Shown here in pieces: positions 1 through 10,264 of a stretch of 64,000 nt of DNA. The DNA is taken from positions 946,681 to 1,010,680 of the forward strand of contig NZ_BSTD01000001.1 in assembly GCF_030269325.1 (NCBI RefSeq), in the 5' to 3' direction. This DNA comes from Amycolatopsis sp. NBRC 101858. Its GTDB lineage: Bacteria > Actinomycetota > Actinomycetes > Mycobacteriales > Pseudonocardiaceae. How positions within the stretch are numbered: position 1 is the stretch's first letter; each line of letters begins with the position of its first letter. The notes beneath the pieces are model-generated. The model did not search any database, was not told the origin of the DNA, and worked only from the letters and a program-made list of their open reading frames with translations. A program made the translations under genes and the position numbers.

Positions 1-563
1 ACGCCCGGTCCATCGCCCAGACCACGAAGTTCCTCACGATCGACCTCGCCGACCCGGCCTCGGTGGCGAACTCCCAGCGCTTCCGCGACGAGGTCATGGC
101 GCAGAACGTCGTCTGGTGGCAACGCCACACCGGCGCCAAGATCCTGCTGTCGGCCCACAACGGCCACGTCGGCTACGTCTCCGGCGATCCCGGGCGGTAC
201 CCCAAGACGCAGGGCTCGTTCCTGCGCGACACCCTCGGCGCGAACTACGTCGCCACGGGCTTCACCTTCGACCGCGGTTCGTTCCTGTCGCAGGACGAAG
301 CCGGTACCTGGCGGAAGTTCACGGTCGGCGCCGCCGCCCCCGGGTCGAACGAGCACACCCTCGACCAGGTCCGCTACCGGGACTACTACCTCGACATGCG
401 GACCGCCCCGGCCCCGGCGCGTACGTGGCTGGACGTCGCCCGCCCGACCTACGACATCGGGACGGCGTTCCCCGTCGACCCGGCGGACATCGCGCTCGCG
501 CGGTCCTACGACCTGCTCGTCCACCTCCACGACGTGCACGAGGCGGCGCTGGCTAAGTCTTGA
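1..563 (+). CDS. Erythromycin esterase family protein, C-terminal part
   Basis: The reading frame is open from the left edge, so the start lies outside the window and only about the last 187 codons are present. The visible part contains the family-typical stretch LLSAHNGHVGY (a histidine-rich segment near the active site of EreA-type hydrolases), followed by a block with GSFLRDTLGANYVATGFTFDRGSF. Family members hydrolyse esters, and EreA and EreB open the macrolide lactone ring, but most actinomycete homologues are uncharacterised, so macrolide resistance should not be assumed. The stop codon lies inside the 3' end of the convergent binding-protein gene (11-base tail-to-tail overlap). The family is fairly certain and the substrate is unknown. 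Confidence 0.8.
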   Translation, partial: ARSIAQTTKFLTIDLADPASVANSQRFRDEVMAQNVVWWQRHTGAKILLSAHNGHVGYVSGDPGRYPKTQGSFLRDTLGANYVATGFTFDRGSFLSQDEAGTWRKFTVGAAAPGSNEHTLDQVRYRDYYLDMRTAPAPARTWLDVARPTYDIGTAFPVDPADIALARSYDLLVHLHDVHEAALAKS

Positions 564-1440
564 GGTTGTTGCGGGCCAGGAAGTCTTCGGCGATGTCGAG
601 GGGGTTGCGCTTCTCCTCGGTGAACTCGACGTTCAACCGCGTCAGCTGCTCGGTCGTCAACGCCGCCGAGACGCGGTTCAGCGCCGCGGCTTCCTGCTCC
701 GACAGCGTTCCCTTCGCGACCAGGGGCACGATGTTCTGCGCCGGGAACATGTTCTTGTCGTCCACCAGCGGCACGAACCCGTTCGCCTGGATCGTCGACG
801 ACGTGCTGAACAGGTCCGCCACCTGGACGTCACCCGACTTCAGCGCCGCCACCGTCACCGGGCCGCCCGTGTCGGTCGTGCGGATCTCCTTGAACTCGCA
901 GCCGTAGAGCTTCTTGATCTGGTCCTTCCAGCGGCTGCTCCACTGGCCCGGCCCGCCGAACACCAGCTCGCCGCAGCGTTTCCCCAGGTCCGAGAACGTC
1001 TTGATGCCCGACGAAGCCAGCTGCGCCCCGACCACGAGCAAGTCCTTGTCCTCGGCCGGCGCCTGGTCCAGGACTTCGAAACCCGCGGGGACCTTCTGGC
1101 GAAGCTGCGCGTAGACGTCCTGGGACGTCGTCGCGGACGTCTCCTTGTCGAAGTACCGCAACAGGTTCCCGCTGTAGTCCGGCACCACCGACAGCGACTT
1201 GTCCTGCAGCGCCTTGACGACGACCTCGCGGCTGCCGACCGGCGGCCGCACGGTCACGTTCGTCGCGCCCGCGTTCTTCAGCGCACCGGCGTAGATCTGG
1301 GCCAGCAAAAGGCTTTCCCCGACGTCGGACGCGCCGATGATGATGTCGCCGTTCGAACCACCCTCGCCCCCACCCGCCAGCGGGTTGCCGCAGCCGGCCA
1401 CCAAGACCAAGGCGGCCGCCAAAAGACCGAGCCGCTTCAT
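553..1440 (-). CDS. Osmoprotectant ABC transporter substrate-binding lipoprotein (OpuCC/ProX type)
   Basis: A 295-residue exported binding protein. The N-terminus is a lipoprotein signal with lipobox LVAGC, so the mature protein should be anchored to the outer face of the membrane by a diacylated cysteine. The body starts with IIIGASDVGESLLLAQIYAGAL and contains VVPDYSGNLLRYF, the pattern of the glycine betaine/choline/carnitine-binding OpuAC-type domain. It is the last gene of a four-gene minus-strand operon (ATPase, two permeases, binding protein), and its start overlaps the preceding permease stop by 4 bases. The likely role is uptake of quaternary-amine osmolytes. The exact ligand cannot be read from the sequence. 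Confidence 0.88.
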   Translation of the reverse strand: MKRLGLLAAALVLVAGCGNPLAGGGEGGSNGDIIIGASDVGESLLLAQIYAGALKNAGATNVTVRPPVGSREVVVKALQDKSLSVVPDYSGNLLRYFDKETSATTSQDVYAQLRQKVPAGFEVLDQAPAEDKDLLVVGAQLASSGIKTFSDLGKRCGELVFGGPGQWSSRWKDQIKKLYGCEFKEIRTTDTGGPVTVAALKSGDVQVADLFSTSSTIQANGFVPLVDDKNMFPAQNIVPLVAKGTLSEQEAAALNRVSAALTTEQLTRLNVEFTEEKRNPLDIAEDFLARNNLKT

Positions 1441-2129
1441 GCCGCCACCTTCTTACCGGTCGCCGCCGCCGTCGCCAGCCGGACGCCCTTGGGCACCAAA
1501 GCGCGGTTCAGCAACGCGAACAGGAGGTCGAGCACGATCGCCAGCAACGTCGTGAGCAACGCGCCCGCGATCACCTCGGAATAGTCCAAAATGGCCAGTC
1601 CGTCGAGCAGGAACCGGCCCAGGCCACCGAGTCCGACGTACGCGGCCACCGCGGCGGTCGCCACGAGCTGGAGCACGGCGTTGCGGATGCCGCCCAGCAC
1701 GAGCGGCAGCGAGATCGGCACCTCGACCTTCCAGAGCCGCTGCCAGCCGGTCATCCCGACACCCTCGGCGGCGTCGACCACGCCGTGGTCGGTCGCCTGC
1801 AGCCCGGCGTACGTGCCGGCCAGGATCGGCGGCACGGCCAGCACGACCAGGCCGATGATCGTCGAGGTGACGCTTTCGGTGAAGAGCAGGAACAGGAACG
1901 TCACGAGCCCCAGCGTCGGCAGGGCGCGGATCGCGTTGCCGGCACTCACCAAAGCGACGCCGCCGCGTCCGGTGTGGCCGACGAACAGTCCCAGCGGGAC
2001 GGCGATGACCAACGCGATCACCAGCGACAAGGCGGTGTAGCCGAGGTGCTCCAGCAACCGCTGCGGGATGCCGTCCGGGCCCGACCAGTGCGCCGGGTCG
2101 CCGAACCAGTGGACGAGGTCGGTGATCAT
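1437..2129 (-). CDS. Osmoprotectant ABC transporter permease (OpuCD-like)
   Basis: A 230-residue integral membrane permease of the ProW/OpuCB family. It has about five to six hydrophobic segments and the transmembrane-domain coupling region EGVGMTGWQRLWKVEVPISLPLVLGGIRNAV, in which the EGVGMT/PLVLGGIR pattern is the EAA-type loop that contacts the ATPase. The start MITDLVHWFG is chosen because it makes an ATGA overlap with the upstream permease. A longer reading into that gene is possible but adds an unrelated arginine-rich leader. It should pair with the second permease to form the channel of a betaine/choline-type importer. Confidence 0.88.
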   Translation of the reverse strand: MITDLVHWFGDPAHWSGPDGIPQRLLEHLGYTALSLVIALVIAVPLGLFVGHTGRGGVALVSAGNAIRALPTLGLVTFLFLLFTESVTSTIIGLVVLAVPPILAGTYAGLQATDHGVVDAAEGVGMTGWQRLWKVEVPISLPLVLGGIRNAVLQLVATAAVAAYVGLGGLGRFLLDGLAILDYSEVIAGALLTTLLAIVLDLLFALLNRALVPKGVRLATAAATGKKVAA

Positions 2130-2809
2130 GCGACGGCCACCCCCGTGCTCCCGGCCCGTTCCCACGGCGTCAGCAGGTTCCGCAGGAGCACCAGGACCAG
2201 GTCGACGACCAGCGCGAGCAGCAGCGTCAGCACGATGCCGACGACGATCGGCGAGAAGTACTCGCGCTGGAAGCCGTCGGTGAACAGCACTCCGAGGCCG
2301 CCGGTGCCGATCAGCGCGCCGACGCTGACCAGGCTGATGTTGCTGACCGACGCCACCCGCACCCCGGCCGCGAGGACCGGGACCGACAGCGGCAGTTCGA
2401 CGGCGAAGAACCTGCGCACCGGCTTGTACCCGACGGCGGTGGCCGCGGCGATCACCGACGGCGCCACGGCGTCCAGCGCGTCGAGCACCGGGCGCACCAG
2501 CAGGGCCGTGGTGTAGATCGTCAGCGCGACGACGACGTTGATGCTGTCCAGGATCTTCGACCCGATCAGGCCGGGGATGACGACGAACAGCGCCAGCGAC
2601 GGGATCGTGTAGAGCAGGTTGGCCAGCACCATCAGCACCTGCCGGGCGGGCCGCCAGCGGTGGCCGAGCCAGCCGGCCGCGATCGCCAGGACGATGCCCA
2701 GTACCAGCGGGAGCAGCGCCAGGTAGACGTGGTCACCCAGGTCACCGAGCACCTCGGCGCGGGTGTTCCCGCTGCTCAGGTACTGCCCGAGCTCGTCGAA
2801 GAAGCTCAT
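2126..2809 (-). CDS. Osmoprotectant ABC transporter permease (OpuCB-like)
   Basis: A 227-residue permease paralogous to the following gene. After a short amphipathic start (MSFFDELGQYL) it has multiple membrane spans and the coupling loop TAVGYKPVRRFFAVELPLSVPVLAAGVRVASV. The start at MSFF gives an ATGA overlap with the stop of the ATPase gene, which signals translational coupling. Extending further upstream would only produce a basic, low-complexity leader lying inside the ATPase gene. Two different permeases with one ATPase and one lipoprotein is the usual OpuC arrangement. Confidence 0.88.
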   Translation of the reverse strand: MSFFDELGQYLSSGNTRAEVLGDLGDHVYLALLPLVLGIVLAIAAGWLGHRWRPARQVLMVLANLLYTIPSLALFVVIPGLIGSKILDSINVVVALTIYTTALLVRPVLDALDAVAPSVIAAATAVGYKPVRRFFAVELPLSVPVLAAGVRVASVSNISLVSVGALIGTGGLGVLFTDGFQREYFSPIVVGIVLTLLLALVVDLVLVLLRNLLTPWERAGSTGVAVA

Positions 2810-3906
2810 GACGCCTGGGGCGTCGCCTCGATCACTTCCAGGACCTGTCTCGCGACGACGCCGCCGAGCACGCGGTGGTCTTCGTCGACGACCACGCCGA
2901 GGCTGGCCGGCGAGGACAGCGCGGCGTCGAGCGCCCCGCGGATCGGCGTCCCGTGGATCCACAGCGAACCGCCGGCGACGAGGTCGTCTTCGGACAGTGC
3001 GCCGTCCACTGTGGAGTCCGGCCGCAGCCAGCCGCGGGGTTGCTTGTCGGCGTTGACACCCAGCCGCCAGCCGTCGCTCGCGGCCACCGCCGAGCCGATC
3101 TCCACCAGCTCGATCTCCTTCACCTCGACGCCCTCGGCGGAGAGGAAGGACAGGCCGCGGTAGCCGCGGTCCCGGCCGACGAACGACGCGACGAAGTCGT
3201 CCACCGGGTGGCGCAGCACGTCGGAGGGCGTGCCGTACTGGGCGAGCTTGCCGCCGACGCGCATCACCGCGACCTTGTCACCGAGCCGGACGGCCTCGTC
3301 GATGTCGTGGGTGACGAACACGATCGTCTTGCCCAGCTGCGACTGCAGCCGCAGCAGCTCGTTCTGCAGGTCCTCGCGCACGATCGGGTCGACCGCGGAG
3401 AACGGCTCGTCCATCAGCAGCACCGGCGAGTCCGCGGCGAGCGCGCGGGCGACGCCGACGCGCTGCTGCTGGCCACCCGAGAGCTGGGCCGGGTACCGCT
3501 TGCCGAGCTCGACCGGCAGGCCGATGGTCTCGAGCAGTTCGGCGGCCCGCTTGCGCGCCTTCGCCTTGTCCCAGCCCGACAGCAGGGGCACGGTGGCGAT
3601 GTTGTCCAGCACCGTCCTATGTGGAAAGAGACCGGCGTGCTGGATGACGTAGCCGATGCCGCGGCGCAGCAGCGCCGGGTCGCCCTCGGCGACGTCCTTG
3701 CCGTCCAGCAGCACCTGGCCGCCGGTGGGCTCGACCATCCGGTTGATCATCCGCAGCGACGTCGTCTTGCCGCAGCCGGACGGGCCGACGAACACGGTGA
3801 TCGTGCCGTCCTCGACCGTCAGGTTCAGCTTGTCGACGGCGACCGTCCCATCGGGATACTGCTTGGTCACGTCGCGGAATTCGATCGTCACTTGCCCACT
3901 CCCCAT
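2806..3906 (-). CDS. Osmoprotectant ABC transporter ATP-binding protein with C-terminal CBS region (OpuCA-like)
   Basis: The 366-residue ATPase is the first gene of the importer operon. It shows Walker A GPSGCGKTT (about residues 40-48), signature LSGGQQQRVGVARALA, Walker B VLLMDEPFSAVDP and the H-loop FVTHDIDEA. Roughly the last 110 residues resemble the CBS-type regulatory module of ProV/OpuA ATPases, ending in SPASLGVVVDEDHRVLGGVVARQVLEVIE, which in characterised relatives senses ionic strength or nucleotides. An alternative GTG start at residue 6 (VTIEFRDVTKQYP) is equally plausible by homology. The gene is divergent from the aminopropyltransferase-like gene, leaving 78 bases for both promoters. 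Confidence 0.9.
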   Translation of the reverse strand: MGSGQVTIEFRDVTKQYPDGTVAVDKLNLTVEDGTITVFVGPSGCGKTTSLRMINRMVEPTGGQVLLDGKDVAEGDPALLRRGIGYVIQHAGLFPHRTVLDNIATVPLLSGWDKAKARKRAAELLETIGLPVELGKRYPAQLSGGQQQRVGVARALAADSPVLLMDEPFSAVDPIVREDLQNELLRLQSQLGKTIVFVTHDIDEAVRLGDKVAVMRVGGKLAQYGTPSDVLRHPVDDFVASFVGRDRGYRGLSFLSAEGVEVKEIELVEIGSAVAASDGWRLGVNADKQPRGWLRPDSTVDGALSEDDLVAGGSLWIHGTPIRGALDAALSSPASLGVVVDEDHRVLGGVVARQVLEVIEATPQAS

Positions 3907-3984
3907 GTCAGGTCCGTTCGACCGTAGCCGAGTTGGCGACGGTTGGCACGGCGTTCCGGCAGGTGGTGACTACGCTCTGAGGCC

Positions 3985-5406
3985 GTGAACGCTCTCGACG
4001 ACGTCCTCGCCAAGCACGGCGTCGGCGTCCGCCCGCTGTACCGCGTCATCGACCTGCTGCGGACCGGTGACCACGACCTCGGCGAGCTGGTGCGGCTGAG
4101 CGCGGCGCCACGGCGCAGTGTCGAAGACGTCCTCACCGCCTTGGGCGACGACCTCGACCTCAGCGGCGACCGGCTGCGGCTCTCCCCCGGCGTCGCGGCG
4201 TCGTACCTGCAGTACAGCGCGCCGCGCTACGCCGACCCGCTCGACGAAGCCGTCGCGACGCACGAGCTGCTGCCGAAGGTCGCCGAGTGGGTCGCGGAGG
4301 TGCCGCCGCCGCTGGCCGCGCTCGACCACGTGCAGGCCACGCCGGAGACGGTGCTGCGCCGCGCGCTGTGGCTGGACGCGCGGTACGACCTGGCGTCGGC
4401 GAACCTGCTGTTCCTCGGCGACCACGACCTGACGTCGCTGGCGGTGCACGCGGTCTGCCCGGCGGCGTCGCTGACGGTCGTCGACCTCGACGAGCGCGTG
4501 CTGGCCTACCTGGACGACCGCGGCGGGCGCGAGATCGCCACCGCCCACGCGGACCTGCGCGTCGGCCTGCCGCCGGCTTTCGGCGGCGCCTTCGACCTGG
4601 TGTTCAGCGATCCGCCGTACACGCCCGAGGGCATGGGCCTGTTCGCGACGCGCGGGGTGCAGGCGCTGCGGGAGCCGTCCGAAGGCCGGCTGCTGTTCGC
4701 GTACGGCTACAGCCCGCGGCACCCGGCGCTGGGCGCGCAGGTGCAGCGGTCGCTGGCCACGCTCGGGCTGACGTTCGAGGCGATCCTGCCGGATTTCAAC
4801 CGCTACTTCGGGGCGCAGGCGATCGGCAGCGCGGCGGACCTGTATGTCTGCCAGCCGACGGCGAAGGCCAAGAAGATGCGTGGCGGCAAGGGGAAGTCCG
4901 CGATCTACACCCATGGGCCGCAGTCGGTGGAGGCGGCCGGGACGAAGCCGGCGCTGCTGGAGAAGCTGAAGGAGATCGCCGTCGCGGGCGGGCTTTCGCC
5001 GGAGACGCGGCCGGTGGACTGGTCGATTTCGGGGCCCGAGGGCGACGCCGTCGCGATGGACCTCACAGCGGACCCGGGGCCGTGGCTGCTGCGCACGCTG
5101 CTGGGCACGAACGCCCGCCGGCTGGCGCTGCTGCTGCCGAACGCGCACCCGGACCTGGCGGACGAGCGGTCCCAGACGTCGCTGGCGGAGCTGGTCCGGG
5201 GGAAGTACACCCTGCGGTACCTGCGCAGCACGCCGGACAACCGGCACGCGGTCGTCGTCGCGGACGCGGTGGCGGGCCAGGACGAGGTGCTGACCCGTGC
5301 CCACGCCCGCCTGGCGAACGTCTCCCTGGACGTCCCCGAGGACCTGGTGGACCTGCGCCTGGTCGACGTCCCGAGGCACCGCCTCCCCGAGCTGCTGGGC
5401 CGCTGA
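3985..5406 (+). CDS. BpsA-type bis-aminopropyl spermidine synthase family protein (DUF43 methyltransferase fold)
   Basis: 473 residues, GTG start. An N-terminal winged-helix-like part (about residues 10-80) precedes a Rossmann methyltransferase-like domain with GDHDLTS (145-151), VVDLDERVL (165-173) and DPPYTPEG (209-216). This combination characterises the branched-chain polyamine synthase BpsA/DUF43 family, which transfers aminopropyl groups from decarboxylated SAM to spermidine and is best known from hyperthermophiles. A roughly 190-residue C-terminal extension beginning near residue 285 (PTAKAKKMRGG, then QSVEAAG) is not part of the thermophile core as I know it. The gene is single, divergent from the ABC importer, and closes with a long hairpin. 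The family call is good. Whether it makes branched polyamines in a mesophile is unproven. Confidence 0.72.
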   Translation: MNALDDVLAKHGVGVRPLYRVIDLLRTGDHDLGELVRLSAAPRRSVEDVLTALGDDLDLSGDRLRLSPGVAASYLQYSAPRYADPLDEAVATHELLPKVAEWVAEVPPPLAALDHVQATPETVLRRALWLDARYDLASANLLFLGDHDLTSLAVHAVCPAASLTVVDLDERVLAYLDDRGGREIATAHADLRVGLPPAFGGAFDLVFSDPPYTPEGMGLFATRGVQALREPSEGRLLFAYGYSPRHPALGAQVQRSLATLGLTFEAILPDFNRYFGAQAIGSAADLYVCQPTAKAKKMRGGKGKSAIYTHGPQSVEAAGTKPALLEKLKEIAVAGGLSPETRPVDWSISGPEGDAVAMDLTADPGPWLLRTLLGTNARRLALLLPNAHPDLADERSQTSLAELVRGKYTLRYLRSTPDNRHAVVVADAVAGQDEVLTRAHARLANVSLDVPEDLVDLRLVDVPRHRLPELLGR

Positions 5407-5411
5407 AACGC

Positions 5412-5460
5412 CATGAGGGGCACCTTCACGGCTTTCGGAGCCGTGAAGGTGCCCCTCATG
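5412..5460. terminator. Perfect 21-bp hairpin between convergent genes (bidirectional terminator)
   Basis: Arms 5412-5432 and 5440-5460 are perfectly complementary over 21 bases around a 7-base centre. The element starts 6 bases after the stop of the BpsA-like gene and ends 7 bases before the stop of the convergent malic enzyme gene. There is no T-run, as is usual for actinomycete terminators. The arm core CCGTGAAGG recurs in the hairpin at 40927-40961. Confidence 0.75.
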
Positions 5461-5467
5461 AACTACG

Positions 5468-6649
5468 TCAGGCCGTGACGCCGTCCGCTTCCGCGGCCTT
5501 CGCCACCGCGGCCGCGACCTCGGGAGCGACGCGGGGGTCGAGCGGGCTCGGGACGATGCGGTCCGGGCCCAGGTCGTCCATCGCCACCGACACGATCGCC
5601 TCGGCGGCCGCCAGCTTCATGTTCTCCGTGATCGCCCGCGCACCCGAGTCCAGGGCACCGCGGAAGACGCCCGGGAACGCTAGCACGTTGTTGATCTGGT
5701 TCGGGAAGTCGCTGCGCCCGGTGGCCACGATCGACGCGTAGCGCGCCGCCACCTCCGGGTGCACCTCCGGGTCCGGGTTGGACAGTGCGAACACGATGCC
5801 GCCGCCCGCCATCCGGCCGAGCAGCGTCTCGTCGATCGTCGCACCGGACAGGCCCAGGAACACGTCCGCGCCTTCGAGCGCCTCCGCCAGCCCGCCCTGC
5901 AAGCCCGCCTTGTTCGTCTCCGAAGCCAGGCGCGCCTTGATCGGGTTCAGGCCGTCGCGGCCGGTGTGGATGATGCCGCGCGAGTCGAGGACGGTGACGT
6001 CGCCGATGCCGGCCTCCTGCAGGATCCGCGCGCACGCGACGCCCGCCGCGCCGGCGCCGGAGACGACCACGCGCTGGTCGGCGATCGCCCGGTCGAGGAC
6101 CAGGTTGGCGCCGCGCAGGGCGGCCAGCGTGACGATCGCCGTGCCGTGCTGGTCGTCGTGCATGACCGGGCAGTCCAGCGCCTGCTTGAGCTTGTCCTCC
6201 AGCTCGAAGCACCGCGGCGCGGAGATGTCCTCCAGGTTGACCGCGCCGAAGGACGGGCGCAGCCGCACCAGCGTCTCGACGATCTCGTCGACGTCGGTGG
6301 TGTCGAGCACCAGCGGGATCGAGTCGAGCCCGCCGAAGGTCTTGAACAGGACCGACTTGCCCTCCATGACCGGCAGCGACGCGCTCGCGCCGATGTCGCC
6401 GAGGCCCAGCACCGCCGTCCCGTCGCTCACCACGACGACGAGCCGGTCCGCCCACGTGTACCGCTTGGCCTTGGCCGCGTCCTCGGCGATCGCGCGGCTC
6501 ACCTTCGCCACACCCGGGGTGTACGCGATCGAAAGGTCACGCGGGCTGGAAATCGGGCGGGTGGCCGCCACCGAGAGCTTGCCGCCCTCGTGCCCGGTGA
6601 AGATCTCTTCGTCGGTGACCGGCGCCGGTGCGCCGGTGGGGTCGCTCAT
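5468..6649 (-). CDS. NAD(P)-dependent malic enzyme
   Basis: 393 residues; oxidative decarboxylation of malate to pyruvate at the TCA/anaplerotic node. The N-terminal malic domain carries YTPGVAKVSRAI, the catalytic lysine block VSDGTAVLGLGDIGA and the metal-site motif NLEDISAPRCFELE, and CPVMHDDQHGTAIVTLAAL follows. The NAD-binding domain has VVVSGAGAAGVACARIL. The length fits the short bacterial form without a phosphotransacetylase extension. The start MSDPTGAP is preferred because AGGAA lies 6 bases upstream. An in-frame ATG 24 codons earlier would run through the palindrome at 6668-6698, which is better placed as an untranslated control element. Confidence 0.92.
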   Translation of the reverse strand: MSDPTGAPAPVTDEEIFTGHEGGKLSVAATRPISSPRDLSIAYTPGVAKVSRAIAEDAAKAKRYTWADRLVVVVSDGTAVLGLGDIGASASLPVMEGKSVLFKTFGGLDSIPLVLDTTDVDEIVETLVRLRPSFGAVNLEDISAPRCFELEDKLKQALDCPVMHDDQHGTAIVTLAALRGANLVLDRAIADQRVVVSGAGAAGVACARILQEAGIGDVTVLDSRGIIHTGRDGLNPIKARLASETNKAGLQGGLAEALEGADVFLGLSGATIDETLLGRMAGGGIVFALSNPDPEVHPEVAARYASIVATGRSDFPNQINNVLAFPGVFRGALDSGARAITENMKLAAAEAIVSVAMDDLGPDRIVPSPLDPRVAPEVAAAVAKAAEADGVTA

Positions 6650-7009
6650 GGGGATTCCTGTCGTCGTTTCCGTCATTCCCCCAGTGGGAATGACGGAACT
6701 CGCGGATCGGACTTGGGTCACTGGAATTTCTCCTGGGCATGCGAGCTGGGACCACGGGTCTGCAGGGGGATTCCGTGGGGGATCCCGGCACGGCAGCCCA
6801 GCGCGGTAGCGCCGGCCTGTCGGCGAGGCGTCACGTCGGCCATCGGTGCCGTGGGTCTGGCGATGGCCGCGGACGCGGCGGTCCAGTCATTGTGACAGGT
6901 CTTGTCCGGGAGGGGACCCCTCGGTGCGGCTGACGTCACACCGGACCCCTATTCCCGGCAATTGCCAAGACGTCCGTTCGGTTTTTTAACCGCCCGATAT
7001 GGTGACGCC
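6650..7009. other. 360-base intergenic region upstream of malic enzyme and the epimerase
   Basis: Divergent promoter region. It contains the 31-base palindrome at 6668-6698 close to the malic enzyme start and, near the epimerase, TTGCCA at 6962 and a T-rich patch at 6982-6987 that may belong to a promoter. Open frames here are short, mutually overlapping and without ribosome binding sites. No gene seen. Confidence 0.5.
6668..6698. promoter_or_regulatory. 31-base palindrome in the malic enzyme leader, candidate operator or attenuator
   Basis: Perfect 13-base arms (6668-6680 and 6686-6698) around the 5-base centre CCAGT. The half-site is TTCCGTCATTCCC. It starts 19 bases upstream of the malic enzyme ATG, so it would lie in the mRNA leader or over the start of transcription. 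It could be a repressor operator or an RNA stem. No known motif was matched. Confidence 0.55.
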
Positions 7010-7615
7010 ATGGAATTCCGCCGGCTGAGCGTCCCGGACGCCTTCGAGTTCTCCCCCCGGGCGTTCCCCGACGAGCGGGGCCTGTTCGTCGCCCCCTTCC
7101 AGGAGGAGGCCCTGCGCGAAGCGGTCGGGCACCCCCTGCGGCTCGCCCAGGCCAACCACAGCGTGTCCCGGCGCGGCGCGATCCGCGGCATCCACTTCGC
7201 CGACACCCCTCCCGGGCAGGCGAAGTACATCTACTGCGCCCGCGGCTCGCTGCTCGACGTCGTCGTGGACATCCGCGTCGGTTCGCCGAGCTTCGGCACC
7301 TGGGACGCCGTCCGGCTCGACGCGGACCGGTTCAACGCCGCCTACCTCGCCGAGGGCCTCGGGCACGGCTTCATCGCGCTCGAGGACGACACGGTGATGG
7401 CCTACCTGTGCTCCGAGCCGTACAACCCGACGGGCGAGCACGGCATCACCCCGCTCGACCCGGCGCTGGGCCTGCCCTGGCCCGCGGACATCGAGCCGAT
7501 CCTGTCGGCGAAGGACCGCGACGCCCCCACCCTGGCCGAGGCCCAGGAGCAGGGGCTGCTGCCGTCCTACCAGGACTGCGTCGCCTACTACGACAAGCTG
7601 CGCTCGGCGCACTGA
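7010..7615 (+). CDS. dTDP-4-dehydrorhamnose 3,5-epimerase family protein
   Basis: 201 residues, cupin fold of RmlC. Visible are NHSVSRRGAIRGIHF (the loop that carries the catalytic histidine in RmlC, with HF instead of the usual HY), the nucleotide-sugar-binding segment around KYIYCARGSLLDVVVDIRVGS, and LGHGFIALEDDTVMAYLCSEPYNP. The start MEFRRLSVPDAF is chosen by homology, although an in-frame start 36 codons upstream exists. No rmlA, rmlB or rmlD gene is nearby, so it could act in cell-wall rhamnose formation encoded elsewhere or as a 5-epimerase for a secondary-metabolite deoxysugar. It is transcribed alone, 67 bases before an SRPBCC gene with its own promoter. Confidence 0.82.
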   Translation: MEFRRLSVPDAFEFSPRAFPDERGLFVAPFQEEALREAVGHPLRLAQANHSVSRRGAIRGIHFADTPPGQAKYIYCARGSLLDVVVDIRVGSPSFGTWDAVRLDADRFNAAYLAEGLGHGFIALEDDTVMAYLCSEPYNPTGEHGITPLDPALGLPWPADIEPILSAKDRDAPTLAEAQEQGLLPSYQDCVAYYDKLRSAH

Positions 7616-7646
7616 GCACCGGTTCCACCGGGGTCCCCGCGACCTC

Positions 7647-7674
7647 TTGCACATTTAGTAAGCGCGCATATAGT
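7647..7674 (+). promoter_or_regulatory. Housekeeping-type promoter of the SRPBCC-marR operon, probably leaderless
   Basis: TTGCAC at 7647-7652 and TATAGT at 7669-7674 are separated by 16 bases. The ATG begins 9 bases after the -10 element and there is no Shine-Dalgarno sequence, so transcription probably starts at or next to the first codon. The spacer contains TTTAGTAAG, which resembles the half-sites at 10147-10169. Confidence 0.65.
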
Positions 7675-7682
7675 CTGCCCAC

Positions 7683-8092
7683 ATGACACTTTACGAGTAC
7701 GAGCACAGCGAGACCTCCACCGCTCCCGCCGCCGCGATCTGGCCGCTCTGGGCCGACACCGGCCGCTGGCCCGAGTGGGACGCGGGCGTCCGCTCGGTGG
7801 TCGTCGACGGCCCCTTCGCCGTCGGCACCAGCGGAACCATGACGATGGACGGGATGCCGCCGATCCCGTTCACCCTGACCGAGGTCACCGAAGGCCGGAG
7901 CTTCACCGACGAGACCCGGCTGCCGGACGCCCACCTGCGGTTCGAGCACGTCCTGACCGACGTCGAAGGCGGCACGCGCATCACCTACCGCGTCACCATC
8001 GACGGGCCCGAAGGCTTCGGCGAGCAGGTCACGTCGGACACTCCCGACGCCATGCAAGCTTTGGCGCGGCTCGCTGAGGCATCCTGCCGGGT

Positions 8093-8096
<4 letters not shown>
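7683..8096 (+). CDS. SRPBCC (polyketide cyclase/START-like) family protein
   Basis: 137 residues. It begins with the typical SRPBCC pattern of a short beta strand followed by TAPAAAIWPLWADTGRWPEWDAGVRSV and continues through FTLTEVTEGRSFTDET and GGTRITYRVTIDGP, giving one helix-grip domain with a hydrophobic ligand cavity. Substrate unknown. Its stop overlaps the start of the marR gene (ATGA), so the two are translationally coupled. A binding protein made together with a MarR sensor suggests handling of a small lipophilic compound, which is an inference from context. Confidence 0.8.
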
Positions 8097-10169
<2,073 letters not shown>

Positions 10170-10264
10170 CAGAACGTGTTTCACCCAGTCGAGGGAAATT
10201 TCCGGTCTTCCCCTGGGGGCGATCCCGGATGTCCGGGCCGCGCGGGACGAGCAGGCTCACCGCC

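Noticed and set aside
2809..2962. Upstream extension of the first permease gene
   Set aside because: The 51 extra residues are arginine-rich, overlap the ATPase gene and break the ATGA coupling seen at the shorter start.
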